Shown: positions 8,958-17,888 of the stretch, piece after piece
How positions within the stretch are numbered: position 1 is the first letter of the stretch
Layout of the letters: every line of letters starts with the position of its first letter
Source of the DNA: Flavobacterium foetidum
Lineage (GTDB): Bacteria; Bacteroidota; Bacteroidia; Flavobacteriales; Flavobacteriaceae
Direction: 5' to 3'
Length of the DNA: 64,000 bases
Assembly (NCBI RefSeq): GCF_004634245.1
Contig: NZ_SJTF01000003.1
Coordinates: 124,001 to 188,000 of the forward strand
Position numbers and translations under genes: made by a program
The notes under the pieces: model-generated
Database searches by the model: none
What the model saw: only the letters and a program-made list of their open reading frames with translations
What the model was told of the DNA's origin: nothing

Positions 8958-9947
8958 TTACAATATTAATTTATAAAAATCCTGATTATAAGCCGTACAG
9001 CCCAATTCTTCTTTTTGCTGTAGAAGTCCGGGATTAAAGCCTTTTTCATCATCTTCATTTACAATTCCCATATCAAAAAAGTGCTTTCCTTCTCTTTGAA
9101 ACTTAAATATCAAATGAATGAATAAAAAATCGAGCGCGCGAACTTCCTCTCCTTTTTTTGATGTAGCTCCGTATTGCGATTTTACGACATTCTCGGTTTC
9201 AAAAATAGTGATTCCAGCAATAATCTGGCCTTCCCTGTAAACAGAAAACTGCCTGATATTTTGAGGGAATCTAGATTTTAGCAATGTAATTTCTTCTTTG
9301 GTATGAACGGGTTTTACATTGAATTTCTGCGCCAATCTCGGTTCGAGAATCTTTTCCCAAAACGGAAAAAAATCGGTTTCTTCTATTATAATCAAATCCA
9401 GTTTTTCGATTCGTCTGAAATGTTTCATTTTGCTTTTCGAAATCTGAAGCGATGCTTGAAGATTAAGCGCAAGATTCATTTCTTTTCGTTCTAAAACCGC
9501 ATTTCTTTTAAACAGGAAAAAGTCGGCTGCATTATTTCCATTCGAAAGGTAAAAAACCGGAATTGGCTTATAATAAAAAGTCTTAATATTGTTTTCTTTT
9601 AAAAAGATCAGAATTTCATCTAGAATAATTTCAATTTTAAAAGCTTTTAATTTTTCTAAAAAAACAAGTCCACCGTAGGTCAGACCTTGATGCGAATGTA
9701 CAGCATCCAGTGTTATATTGGCCGGTAGGATTGCTTTTAGTTTTTCTGCCTCAAATACCATCAAAGAGAAGTCTCTAAATCTGTCCTGATGATATTCCAT
9801 AAAATCTCTGTAAAACAAAAAAGAGGCATTTTTTGCCTTTGCTACAAAATCATTCCAGATTGCATAATCTTTCTGATCGTATTTTTTTATGGTATATTTC
9901 TCTGGTTTTTCTGCCACAAATTGGAAGGATTTTAATTTTTTATTCAA
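8958..9947 (-). CDS. FemAB/GNAT-like acyltransferase, candidate sugar N-acyltransferase
   Basis: The roughly 330 aa protein resembles FemAB-type GNAT proteins: LFYRDFMEYHQDRF near residue 45, LPANIT, HSHQGLTYGG near 85, and a C-terminal GNAT fold with IIAGITIFE and HFFDMGIVNEDD. Because it sits beside the aminotransferase, it may acylate the amino sugar (the FdtC/QdtC step). Known FdtC is a hexapeptide-repeat enzyme, so this is inference. The start is non-ATG: the first ATG falls inside the conserved FMEYH region, and TTG at 9947 lies 2 nt after the upstream stop. A GTG ten codons later is the alternative. Confidence 0.7.
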   Translation of the reverse strand: MNKKLKSFQFVAEKPEKYTIKKYDQKDYAIWNDFVAKAKNASFLFYRDFMEYHQDRFRDFSLMVFEAEKLKAILPANITLDAVHSHQGLTYGGLVFLEKLKAFKIEIILDEILIFLKENNIKTFYYKPIPVFYLSNGNNAADFFLFKRNAVLERKEMNLALNLQASLQISKSKMKHFRRIEKLDLIIIEETDFFPFWEKILEPRLAQKFNVKPVHTKEEITLLKSRFPQNIRQFSVYREGQIIAGITIFETENVVKSQYGATSKKGEEVRALDFLFIHLIFKFQREGKHFFDMGIVNEDDEKGFNPGLLQQKEELGCTAYNQDFYKLIL

Positions 9948-9949
9948 AA

Positions 9950-10552
9950 CTACTTATGATCAAATGCTTTTAAATACCATTTGTATTTAACGGCCAGTAA
10001 TCTGATTGCAATAATAATCAGCGAAGTCACAAGATATAAAACATCTTGTTCTAAGTCTAGTTTTCTAAGAACAAAAAATAATATTCCTCCAAAAATACAG
10101 ATTGTTGCATAAATTTCTCGTCTAAAGATATTCGGAATTTCATTGCACAAAATATCACGTGTAACACCTCCAAAGCAAGCCGTCATGGTTCCTAAAGCAA
10201 TACAGATTACAGGATGAAGGCCAATCATGATTCCTTTTTCAAGACCAATTAAGGTAAAAACGCCAAGACCTATGGTATCAAACAAAAATAAGGAAGTGCG
10301 AAGCTTGTCGAATTTTTTTCTAAATAAAATTGCCAGAAAATAACCCAAAATGATTACGTAGACATACTGTAAATCCTGCATCCAGCCTACTGGAGTGCGC
10401 CCAATTAATACATCTCGAAGTGTTCCGCCGCCAACAGCCGTTACAAAAGCAATAATAAAAACGCCAAACGGATCAAGCTTTTTATGCATGGCCGTTAAAG
10501 CTCCGGACATGGCAAAAGCCATAGTACCAATAATATCTAGTAAATGAAACAT
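9950..10552 (-). CDS. TRIC-type cation channel family protein (YadS/UPF0126-like)
   Basis: This 200 aa membrane protein has two homologous three-helix halves. The first holds MAFAMSGALTAMHKKLDPFG and AVGGGTLRDVLIG, the second MTACFGGVTRDILCNEIP. The paired GG-x-T-RD motifs are diagnostic of the trimeric intracellular cation channel family. I start at the ATG at 10552, preceded by an AAAAGGA-like site, rather than an in-frame ATG 24 bp upstream. An 8-bp-periodic repeat (10562-10601) lies immediately upstream and may provide its promoter. The link to the glycan genes is only positional. Confidence 0.88.
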   Translation of the reverse strand: MFHLLDIIGTMAFAMSGALTAMHKKLDPFGVFIIAFVTAVGGGTLRDVLIGRTPVGWMQDLQYVYVIILGYFLAILFRKKFDKLRTSLFLFDTIGLGVFTLIGLEKGIMIGLHPVICIALGTMTACFGGVTRDILCNEIPNIFRREIYATICIFGGILFFVLRKLDLEQDVLYLVTSLIIIAIRLLAVKYKWYLKAFDHK

Positions 10553-10561
10553 TCCTTTTGA

Positions 10562-10601
10562 GTTACAAATATGCAAAGGGTCAAAGTTACAAAGTTGTAA
10601 G
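10562..10601 (-). repeat. 8-bp periodic repeat (five units) at the TRIC gene promoter
   Basis: Read on the plus strand the units are GTTACAAA, TATGCAAA, GGGTCAAA, GTTACAAA, GTTGTAAG. On the minus strand this gives repeated TTTG at 8-bp spacing, including TAACTTTG, a match to the -7 consensus TAnnTTTG, about 30 bp before the TRIC ATG. Similar octamers occur at 19231-19262 and 20068-20098. Confidence 0.6.
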
Positions 10602-10638
10602 GAATTATCTCAATAAATAAATCTCCTGAACGAAATGC

Positions 10639-11487
10639 CTATTTTTTAGCGTAAATCGGACTTCTTTTTAATAAGTAACTTACAGAATCCATCCAGCTGT
10701 CTTTTACTGCTAAAAAAGGTTTACGGGTCTGAGAGTATATTTTGTCTTTATTTTTATACATGTCAAAATAAACCGTATAGTAATAATAGGTCTGATTGTT
10801 TGAGGTTGTAGTCGAAACGTCGTTTGTTTTTACTTTTTTATTGTTGTCGCTTACTTTTGCATTTCCGCTGTTATAAGTTGTTGCAGTGGTACCAGTTCCA
10901 ATCGTATAAGAAACTTTGGCCGCGACTATGTTATCGACACCCAATATTTTTTCTAGCTCTTCGATAGGAGTTTCGTCTATGTTGTTATGGTCTATTCCAG
11001 CTTTGTGCAATAAACTGTTTGTGGTTCGTAGATCCTGAACTGTGAGCGGAAAAATATTAGACGATTTGTCCAACAATTTATTATACAAATCGTTTTGGGC
11101 AAATTTTGCCATATCTCCTGAACTTTCCTGTGTATCTGAATTTAAATAAGGCACCGGAAGAACCGCTATCGTATTGGTTTTAAATTCTGCAGCTGTAATT
11201 GAAGAAGAATTAGAAGATGGCGAAGTATTTCCTGGGCTAATATCAAAAGTCTGAGATCTTCCGCTAGCAAAATCAATTTTTGCAATCTGCGATACATCCA
11301 GCGAAATCTGCAGTGTTTCTCCCGGAAGTGAATATTCTACTGCTTTATCGGATATTCTAGAAATGGTGCATTCGATGATTTGATAATCTCTTTTAATGAT
11401 TTTATCTAATTTTTTTCCGCTTTGAGCGAAAGCAGAAACGAAAGCAAAAAACATTGCAACAATAAGAAAGGACGTTTTAATTTTCAT
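10639..11487 (-). CDS. Secreted protein of unknown function, possible CsgG/FlgO-like fold
   Basis: This 282 aa protein has a clear signal peptide (MKIKTSFLIVAMFFAFVSAFAQ). Residues about 25-80 contain a small beta-rich stretch (IIECTISRISDKAVEYSL). A middle region reads TIAVLPVPYLN, then a helix, then KILGVDNIVAAKVSY. That order (VLP strand, helix, LGVD-hh strand) recalls the CsgG/FlgO/TolB N-terminal-like fold, but the match is weak. A Ser/Thr/Asn-rich segment follows at about 205-235. It is transcribed alone between the TRIC and RDD genes. I do not recognise its function. Confidence 0.7.
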   Translation of the reverse strand: MKIKTSFLIVAMFFAFVSAFAQSGKKLDKIIKRDYQIIECTISRISDKAVEYSLPGETLQISLDVSQIAKIDFASGRSQTFDISPGNTSPSSNSSSITAAEFKTNTIAVLPVPYLNSDTQESSGDMAKFAQNDLYNKLLDKSSNIFPLTVQDLRTTNSLLHKAGIDHNNIDETPIEELEKILGVDNIVAAKVSYTIGTGTTATTYNSGNAKVSDNNKKVKTNDVSTTTSNNQTYYYYTVYFDMYKNKDKIYSQTRKPFLAVKDSWMDSVSYLLKRSPIYAKK

Positions 11488-11587
11488 GACACCGATTTAT
11501 TTTTTTTAAAATACTCACTAATAATTAGTTAAATATAAAAAAATAAATCACAAACCAGAAGACTTTTCCTATTTCTTAATAAAAAAA

Positions 11588-12331
11588 TTACATGTTTTGG
11601 GTATAAAAATTATAATCTTTTAAAACTGTTCGTATAAAATCGCTGTTGTTGCCGGATTGGTTTTTGATTCCTGCCACACTTTCAATTTTTGCTGTGAGCC
11701 TATAAATAACATCATGGTCATTCTTGGCTTCTGCACGTTGAAAAGTTTCTTTTATAATACGCATATCGTTGTCTGAAAGCTTGATTACGAGCGGATAAGT
11801 TGGAACATATGCATCACCAATTTCTTCTAATATGGTATGACTTATATTGATTTTATTTTTTAGGGTAATTACAGCGGTTCCTGCGGCCATGTCTCCCAGA
11901 CGCTGTGACTTTTTACTCGTAACGACAGCTATAAATCCGATAAGACCATACATTGTTGAAAAATCAATAATCCTAAAAAACCAGCGAATAAGGTAATCGC
12001 CGAAACCAGCCTGATAACCGTCTATTTTTACCACTTTTATCTTAACAATTTTTTTGCCGATTGACTGTCCTTCAAAAATGCTTTCTAAGGTAATAGAATA
12101 AATCATAATCGGAAAGGAGAGAAAAAACAACACCGCTCCAACAGACCAATTATCGAGCTTGTTAAGTACAAGCTCGAGGTTAAGCCAATAAAAACAAACT
12201 AGTATAATTGTGATAATGTACGATATTTTTATGCCCAAATCGATAAAGTACGCCCCCAATCGTTCGCCTACAGAAGCGGCAGTAAAATTTATTTTGACAT
12301 TTTGAGTTGTGTTTATAGATAATTCTGACAT
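11588..12331 (-). CDS. RDD family membrane protein
   Basis: This 247 aa protein has an N-terminal RDD domain: ERLGAYFIDLGIKISYI with the conserved Arg and Asp in the first helix, membrane helices around residues 35-55 and 65-85, then GQSIGKKIVKIKVV and RWFFRIIDF with a further Arg/Asp pair. The C-terminal 80 residues are soluble. It diverges from the SpoIIM-like gene by 20 bp. In Bacteroidota this gene regularly neighbours the SpoIIM/DUF4129/DUF4350/MoxR/DUF58 run, so it is probably part of the same membrane module. Molecular function is unknown. Confidence 0.85.
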   Translation of the reverse strand: MSELSINTTQNVKINFTAASVGERLGAYFIDLGIKISYIITIILVCFYWLNLELVLNKLDNWSVGAVLFFLSFPIMIYSITLESIFEGQSIGKKIVKIKVVKIDGYQAGFGDYLIRWFFRIIDFSTMYGLIGFIAVVTSKKSQRLGDMAAGTAVITLKNKINISHTILEEIGDAYVPTYPLVIKLSDNDMRIIKETFQRAEAKNDHDVIYRLTAKIESVAGIKNQSGNNSDFIRTVLKDYNFYTQNM

Positions 12332-12351
12332 ATTTCATATTTTAGCCAACC

Positions 12352-13326
12352 ATGAGAGAAATCGCCTTTATAAAGCAAAATAAAGAAAAATGGCTCGAAT
12401 TTGAGCTGGCAATTTTTGGTAAAGCTAAGAAAAATCCTGACGAATTAGCTAATTTGTACATTCAAATGATGAATGATTTGTCGTATGCGCAAACGTATTA
12501 TCCTAAAAGTAAAACAGTTGTATATCTAAATCACCTGGCTTCTCAGATTTATCAGAAAATTTATAAAACCAAACGAACGGAGAAAAACCGAATCATCGAA
12601 TTCTTCAAAGTCGAGGTTCCTCTTTTGGTTTATGAGTACAGAAGATATATTCTTTATTCTTTTATTTTCTTTTTTGGATTAGTTACGATCGGAGTGGTTT
12701 CTGCCAAACACGATCCCGATTTTAATCGCGTGATTTTGGGAGATTATTACGTAAATATGTCTTTGGAAAACATCAAAAAAGGAAATCCGATGGCGGTTTA
12801 TGGTTCTGGCTCAAATTGGGGTAGTTTTGTTGAGATTACCCGAAACAATCTTGTAGTTGGAGCTAATTGTTATTTCTTCGGAATCTTTCTAGGAATCGGA
12901 ACGTTTTATTTTTATTTCAAAAACTGCATTATGCTCGGAACGTTTCAATACTTTTTTTACGAACATGGTGTCTTTTGGGAAAGTGTTCGAGGCATTTGGA
13001 TACATGGCTCAATGGAAATTTTTGCCATCGTGATTGAAGCTGCGGCCGGATTTATACTGGGTGCGTCGATTTTGTTTCCTAAAACTTTCTCGAGAATGAA
13101 TTCTTTCAAAATCGGTTTTAAAAACAGTTTCAAGATTTACTTAAGCACACTGCCTTTTACTTTTGCGGCAGGCTTTTTAGAAGGTTTCATTACCCGATAT
13201 TCAATAGATATGCCCATTTGGCTGAGCAGTTTGATTATTCTCTCTACATTAGGATTAATTTCGTTTTACTACTTGATCTATCCTTTTATAGTGCACAGAA
13301 AAATGCTTAAAGCCCAATTAAATTAA
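12352..13326 (+). CDS. Stage II sporulation protein M-like membrane protein (SpoIIM/DUF95)
   Basis: This 324 aa protein has a soluble N-terminus of about 95 residues with a helical YIQMMNDLSYAQTYYP segment, followed by several membrane helices in the SpoIIM arrangement. SpoIIM is an engulfment protein in Bacillus, but homologues in non-sporulating Bacteroidota sit with MoxR/DUF58 genes and cannot be acting in sporulation. It is the first gene of a plus-strand run that continues through DUF58, with a 12 bp gap to the next gene. Confidence 0.85.
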   Translation: MREIAFIKQNKEKWLEFELAIFGKAKKNPDELANLYIQMMNDLSYAQTYYPKSKTVVYLNHLASQIYQKIYKTKRTEKNRIIEFFKVEVPLLVYEYRRYILYSFIFFFGLVTIGVVSAKHDPDFNRVILGDYYVNMSLENIKKGNPMAVYGSGSNWGSFVEITRNNLVVGANCYFFGIFLGIGTFYFYFKNCIMLGTFQYFFYEHGVFWESVRGIWIHGSMEIFAIVIEAAAGFILGASILFPKTFSRMNSFKIGFKNSFKIYLSTLPFTFAAGFLEGFITRYSIDMPIWLSSLIILSTLGLISFYYLIYPFIVHRKMLKAQLN

Positions 13327-13338
13327 TTATAGTCCTTA

Positions 13339-14112
13339 ATGAATAAGTTTTTCTTCTTTTTATTTTTTCTTTTCCAATGCAGCATCTGCCCTGCCCAGGA
13401 TTCTATTATAACAGAAGAACCGCCGAAAATAGAAACCATAAAATATACGGAGAAAGATCTTAAGATTGATACCGCTTCGGCTGAAGAAAAAAAGTTTCCG
13501 AAAGATTTCAAAAAAAAATACACTGATCCAGAATTTGTCTACGAATACAAAGAACCCGAAAAAAATTGGTGGGATCATTTTAAAGATTGGCTGGCAAGCA
13601 TTCTGCGAAATTTATTCAGTTTTGGAAGTCCAGCTACAGCACTGAATTTTGTGGTTATTCTATTCAGGGTTTTGGCTGTAATTGTAATTGTCGTTTTGAT
13701 TTATTTCATCGCAAAAGCAATCATCAACAAAGACGGACAATGGATTTTCGGAAAGAATTCGCATAGAAAAACAGTTTACTATTCTGATGAGGAAAAAAAC
13801 ATTCATCTTCTCGATTTTCAAAAACTGATAAAAGAAAGTCTCGCAGCTGGCGAAAAGAGAGCCGCAGTTCGCTACTACTATCTTTGGTTGCTTAAAGTTA
13901 TGGCACAGAATCGTTTTATTGAATGGGATATCGAAAAAACAAATTCGGATTATTTATACGAATTACAGCTTCCTAAGCATAAGGAAGATTTTATGTATTT
14001 GTCTTATTTGTACAATTACATTTGGTACGGCGAGTTTGAAATTGACGAAGCTACCTTTAATAAAACCGAAAATCGATTCAAAAATGCTTTAAAAACGTTT
14101 GGCAATGAATAA
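13339..14112 (+). CDS. DUF4129 domain protein
   Basis: This 257 aa protein has a signal peptide (MNKFFFFLFFLFQCSICPAQ), a charged extracytoplasmic region to about residue 85, a membrane helix at about 95-120 (VVILFRVLAVIVIVVLIYF), and a cytosolic C-terminal DUF4129 region with YYYLWLLKVM and ETNSDYLYEL-like helices (here EKTNSDYLYEL). In other bacteria DUF4129 is found attached to or beside transglutaminase-like proteins and MoxR/DUF58 pairs. It overlaps the next gene by 8 bp, so the two are translated together. Confidence 0.85.
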   Translation: MNKFFFFLFFLFQCSICPAQDSIITEEPPKIETIKYTEKDLKIDTASAEEKKFPKDFKKKYTDPEFVYEYKEPEKNWWDHFKDWLASILRNLFSFGSPATALNFVVILFRVLAVIVIVVLIYFIAKAIINKDGQWIFGKNSHRKTVYYSDEEKNIHLLDFQKLIKESLAAGEKRAAVRYYYLWLLKVMAQNRFIEWDIEKTNSDYLYELQLPKHKEDFMYLSYLYNYIWYGEFEIDEATFNKTENRFKNALKTFGNE

Positions 14113-15361
14113 GAATATCAAAATATACATTGGCATACTGGTTTTTGTTTTTACTTTGATTCTTCTGGCCGATAAAGGAAAGCCTAAAGAAATTGACTGG
14201 AGGCCTACTTACGATACAGCAGATAAAATTCCGTTTGGCCTTTATGTTTTTGATCATGAAATCAAAGGCTTTTTCAAAAATCAAAAAGTGGAAAGAATTT
14301 CGATTCAGACTCCTTACGAATTTTTGGTTTCAAAATTGAACGAAGATGCTGATTTTAATCCTTATGAAGATCCAGAAGCAAATCCGGACGAAAACGACTT
14401 TAATATAAACACCTATACCATACGAGGAACTTTTCTCAATATTTCTGAAGCTGATAATATTGACGAACAGTCTATGAAGGAGGTTTTCGATTTTGTCTCC
14501 AACGGGAACACCGCCTTTTTGAGCATGAAAGCTTTTCCGAAAATCCTGCTTGACTCTTTAAAAATTCAGTTAAAAACAGATTTTCTTCCCGCAGATAGTA
14601 TTTCGGTTTGGATGGCCAACAAGAAAATCAGTACCAAAAAATATGTTTTCAACACCGGTCTGAGTGATTATTTTTCTAAAATTGATACTTTGAACACCAC
14701 CATACTCGGGTACCAGAACCGTGCGCATAATCAAAGAAGCGTTAATTTTATAAAAGTGCCATTCAACAACGGCTTTTTCTATCTGCATACGCAGCCAGCA
14801 GCTTTTACCAATTATAATTTATTGCGAAAAGACAACTTTCAATATGCAGAAAACGTGTTATCATATATCTCAAAATACGATGTTTTTTGGTATACAAAAC
14901 CCTTGGGCGGCGAGAAAGTATCTGATTCGTCTATGCGTTATTTCTTAAGCCAGCCGGCACTTAAGTGGGGATGGTATTTATTTCTGATCGGAATGCTTAT
15001 TTTTATGATTTTTAATGCGAAAAGAAAACAGAGAATTGTCCCGATTATAAAACCGCTTTCCAATTCGACTGTTGATTTTACCAAAACAATCGGAAATTTA
15101 TATTATCAAGAAGGAGATCACACCAATATCATCGATAAAAAAATCATTTATTTCCTCGAGAAAATCCGTAATGAATATTTAATTGACACCACAAAACTCA
15201 ACGAAGAATTCATTAAGAAACTGCATCATAAAACAGGAAAAAATAGTAGTGATATCGAAGAACTTGTTTACCTAATAAACGAGCACCGCAAAAGTTATCA
15301 CGGAAGTCTTGAAGAAGATTTGATCCGAATAAACAATGCAATCGAAAAGATTTTAAATTAA
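14105..15361 (+). CDS. DUF4350 domain membrane protein
   Basis: This 418 aa protein starts at the ATG at 14105 (MNKNIKIYIGILVFVF), inside the last codons of the upstream gene. It has an N-terminal anchor, a long extracytoplasmic region whose VFDFVSNGNTAFLSM segment is the DUF4350 core (related to GATase-like beta-gamma modules), a second membrane helix at about 295-310 (WGWYLFLIGMLIFMIF), and a cytosolic tail with helical TGKNSSDIEELVYLI. Two anchors leave both termini in the cytoplasm. Function is unknown, and its linkage with MoxR and DUF58 is conserved. Confidence 0.82.
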   Translation: MNKNIKIYIGILVFVFTLILLADKGKPKEIDWRPTYDTADKIPFGLYVFDHEIKGFFKNQKVERISIQTPYEFLVSKLNEDADFNPYEDPEANPDENDFNINTYTIRGTFLNISEADNIDEQSMKEVFDFVSNGNTAFLSMKAFPKILLDSLKIQLKTDFLPADSISVWMANKKISTKKYVFNTGLSDYFSKIDTLNTTILGYQNRAHNQRSVNFIKVPFNNGFFYLHTQPAAFTNYNLLRKDNFQYAENVLSYISKYDVFWYTKPLGGEKVSDSSMRYFLSQPALKWGWYLFLIGMLIFMIFNAKRKQRIVPIIKPLSNSTVDFTKTIGNLYYQEGDHTNIIDKKIIYFLEKIRNEYLIDTTKLNEEFIKKLHHKTGKNSSDIEELVYLINEHRKSYHGSLEEDLIRINNAIEKILN

Positions 15362-15383
15362 CAGAATTCAAAATATAACCATC

Positions 15384-16397
15384 ATGGACGAAAGCTATAA
15401 AACCACAGAGGAAATCACAAATGAAAATGTGAATTTTGAAACCCGCCTGAATCTAGCGCCTCTTTTAGAGCATGTGAATACAATTAAAAAAGAGATTGAA
15501 ACGGTAATTGTAGGGCAGCATAAAATGATCGATCAGTTATTAGTTTCGATTTTATCAAACGGCCATGTATTGCTAGAAGGCGTACCGGGAGTTGCCAAAA
15601 CAATAACAGCAAAACTGCTGGCAAAAACACTAAATATTGATTTCAGCCGTATTCAGTTTACGCCAGATTTAATGCCTTCAGACATTTTAGGAACTTCAAT
15701 CTTCAACCTAAAAAATTCAGAATTTGAGTTCAAGAAAGGACCAATTTTCTCTAATCTGGTTTTAATTGATGAAATCAACCGTGCTCCGGCAAAAACTCAA
15801 GCTGCTCTTTTTGAGGTTATGGAAGAACGCCAAATCACAATCGACGGATCTGCTTTTCAGTTGGATGCGCCTTTTCTTGTGATTGCAACCCAAAACCCAA
15901 TTGAACAAGAAGGTACTTACCGCTTGCCAGAAGCACAGTTGGACCGTTTTCTTTTTAAAATCACTATAGATTATCCAAAATTAAACGAAGAAATCTTAAT
16001 CATCCAAAGAGAGCATTCGCTGCAAAATCACGGAAAACTCGAAGCAGTAAAAACAGTTCTTTCTGGCAATGAAATTAAAGAATATCAGGCGTTGGTAAAA
16101 CAAATCAGAGTCGAACAAAATCTTCTGGAATATATTGCTCGAATTGTAGTGAATACCCGCGAAAATGCATTTTTATATTTAGGAGCTTCTCCTCGTGCCT
16201 CTATTGCAATTTTAAACGCCGCAAAAGGTTTTGCTGCCATCAGAGGTCGTGATTTTGTAACTCCAGAAGATATCAAAGAAGCAGCAATTCCAGTTTTACA
16301 ACATCGTGTAATTGTTACGCCTGAACGCGAAATGGAAGGCATTACAAGTTCTGAAATCATTAAGCAGATTATTGAAACCGTTGAAATTCCGAGATAG
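15384..16397 (+). CDS. MoxR-family AAA+ ATPase
   Basis: This 337 aa protein has Walker A EGVPGVAKT near residue 70, Walker B LVLIDEINRAP near 130, sensor 1 LVIATQNPIEQEGTY and a lid domain with LGASPRASIAIL. MoxR ATPases act as chaperones for cofactor insertion or complex assembly, typically with von Willebrand-type partners such as DUF58 proteins. It lies 22 bp after DUF4350 and 49 bp before DUF58. The length and motifs are complete. Confidence 0.93.
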   Translation: MDESYKTTEEITNENVNFETRLNLAPLLEHVNTIKKEIETVIVGQHKMIDQLLVSILSNGHVLLEGVPGVAKTITAKLLAKTLNIDFSRIQFTPDLMPSDILGTSIFNLKNSEFEFKKGPIFSNLVLIDEINRAPAKTQAALFEVMEERQITIDGSAFQLDAPFLVIATQNPIEQEGTYRLPEAQLDRFLFKITIDYPKLNEEILIIQREHSLQNHGKLEAVKTVLSGNEIKEYQALVKQIRVEQNLLEYIARIVVNTRENAFLYLGASPRASIAILNAAKGFAAIRGRDFVTPEDIKEAAIPVLQHRVIVTPEREMEGITSSEIIKQIIETVEIPR

Positions 16398-16411
16398 AAC
16401 AACAAAACAAT

Positions 16412-16436
16412 AAACCTGAAACCTTAAACCTGAAAC
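16412..16436 (+). repeat. Short heptamer repeat (AAACCTG / AAACCTT)
   Basis: Three 7-bp units (AAACCTG, AAACCTT, AAACCTG) plus AAAC fill half of the MoxR-DUF58 gap. It is the same kind of 7-bp periodicity as the large array at 31093-31322. Confidence 0.6.
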
Positions 16437-16446
16437 AAAAAAAAAC

Positions 16447-17775
16447 TTGAAACTAAAAAGCCTTTACCTCAATAACTTTTTTTTCTATGTGCTTATTGGC
16501 ATTATAGCGATGTTTTTCTTTGCTTTTGTTTTTCCGAACTTGTACAATGCAGTTTGGCTTTTGGTGCTGATTCTGGCAACTTTTACCGGACTTGATTTAA
16601 TGCTTTTGTATCTGACCAAAACAGGAATCGAAGCGCACAGAGTAACGCCCGAAAAGTTATCAAATGGCGATTTGAATCCGATTAACATCAGCATTACAAA
16701 TCATTATACTTTTATGATTTCTATAATGGTTATTGATGAAATTCCGTTTCAGTTCCAAGCTCGTGATTTTAAGATTTTAAAAACGATAAAAGCTTCAGAG
16801 CAAAAAGAATTTGGTTATGACCTGCGTCCGACTGAGCGTGGAGAATATCATTTTGGCAGTTTAAATGTGTATGTTTCTTCTCCGCTAAGGCTGATTTCGA
16901 GAAGATTTACCTTTGACAAAAACCAAATGGTGCCTGCCTATCCATCTTATTTACAACTTAGAAAATATGACTTGCTGGCATTTTCTAATAATTTGTTTCA
17001 GTACGGAATCAAAAAAATACGTCGTATCGGGCATACAATGGAATTTGAACAGATTAAAGAATATGTTCAAGGAGACGATTTAAGAACGATAAACTGGAAA
17101 GCGACTGCTAAGAAAAGTTCGCTGATGGTCAACCAGTTTCAGGACGAAAAATCGCAGTCGGTTTATATGGCTATAGACAAGGGCCGCGTTATGCAGATGC
17201 CTTTTGACGGTTTAAGCCTACTGGATTACGCCATCAATTCTTCGCTTGTTTTGGCAAATGTGATTTTGAAAAAACAAGACAAAGCCGGACTTTTTTCATT
17301 CTCTAGAAAAGTAGAAAATCGTGTTTTTGCAGAAAGACGTGGCTCTCAGATGCAGAAAATTCTTGAAACTTTATACAATATTAAAACCGATTTTTTCGAA
17401 AGCGATTACAGTCGTCTGTATGTTGACATCAAAAAAAACATCAACCAAAGAAGTTTGATTATTTTGTATACCAATTTCGAAACCATGGACGGATTAAACC
17501 GACAATTACCTTATTTAAAAGGAATTGCAAAAAGTCATTTGTTGGTTGTAGTGTTTTTTCAGAACACCGAATTGAATCAAATCATCAACAGGAAAACCGA
17601 CACGATTCAGGAAGTTTATGATAAAGTTATTGCCGAAAAATTCATGTTTGAAAAACGATTAATTGCAAATGAATTAAAGAAATACGGCATTTACTCGGTT
17701 TTAACCCAACCAGAAAACCTTACACTGGATGCGATTAATAAATATTTAGAAATTAAGTCTAGAGGGATTTTATAA
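16447..17775 (+). CDS. DUF58 domain protein
   Basis: This 442 aa protein begins at a TTG (16447). The next ATG lies inside the first membrane helix, so the TTG is preferred. Two membrane helices occupy residues 10-55, followed by an extracytoplasmic-type beta region (PTERGEYHFGSL) and the DUF58 core with GDDLRTINWKATAKKSSLMV near 215, then a VWA-like C-terminal half (VYMAIDKGRVMQM). DUF58 proteins are the usual partners of MoxR ATPases. It is the last gene of the RDD/SpoIIM/DUF4129/DUF4350/MoxR run. Confidence 0.88.
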   Translation: MKLKSLYLNNFFFYVLIGIIAMFFFAFVFPNLYNAVWLLVLILATFTGLDLMLLYLTKTGIEAHRVTPEKLSNGDLNPINISITNHYTFMISIMVIDEIPFQFQARDFKILKTIKASEQKEFGYDLRPTERGEYHFGSLNVYVSSPLRLISRRFTFDKNQMVPAYPSYLQLRKYDLLAFSNNLFQYGIKKIRRIGHTMEFEQIKEYVQGDDLRTINWKATAKKSSLMVNQFQDEKSQSVYMAIDKGRVMQMPFDGLSLLDYAINSSLVLANVILKKQDKAGLFSFSRKVENRVFAERRGSQMQKILETLYNIKTDFFESDYSRLYVDIKKNINQRSLIILYTNFETMDGLNRQLPYLKGIAKSHLLVVVFFQNTELNQIINRKTDTIQEVYDKVIAEKFMFEKRLIANELKKYGIYSVLTQPENLTLDAINKYLEIKSRGIL

Positions 17776-17888
17776 GCCGTTGTCTGTTAACTTATGGTTA
17801 TATTCTTGCTTCTTTAAAAAGCTGTAGGTTTTATTATTTAGTTTTGAAATAAATACGCTCACTATTTATAATTTCAAACAGATAAAAA

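Noticed and set aside
2334..9947. Recently transferred genomic island for the glycan genes
   Set aside because: I see no tRNA, integrase, flanking repeats or clear change in base composition. The locus overlaps ftsE and is AT-rich like its neighbours.
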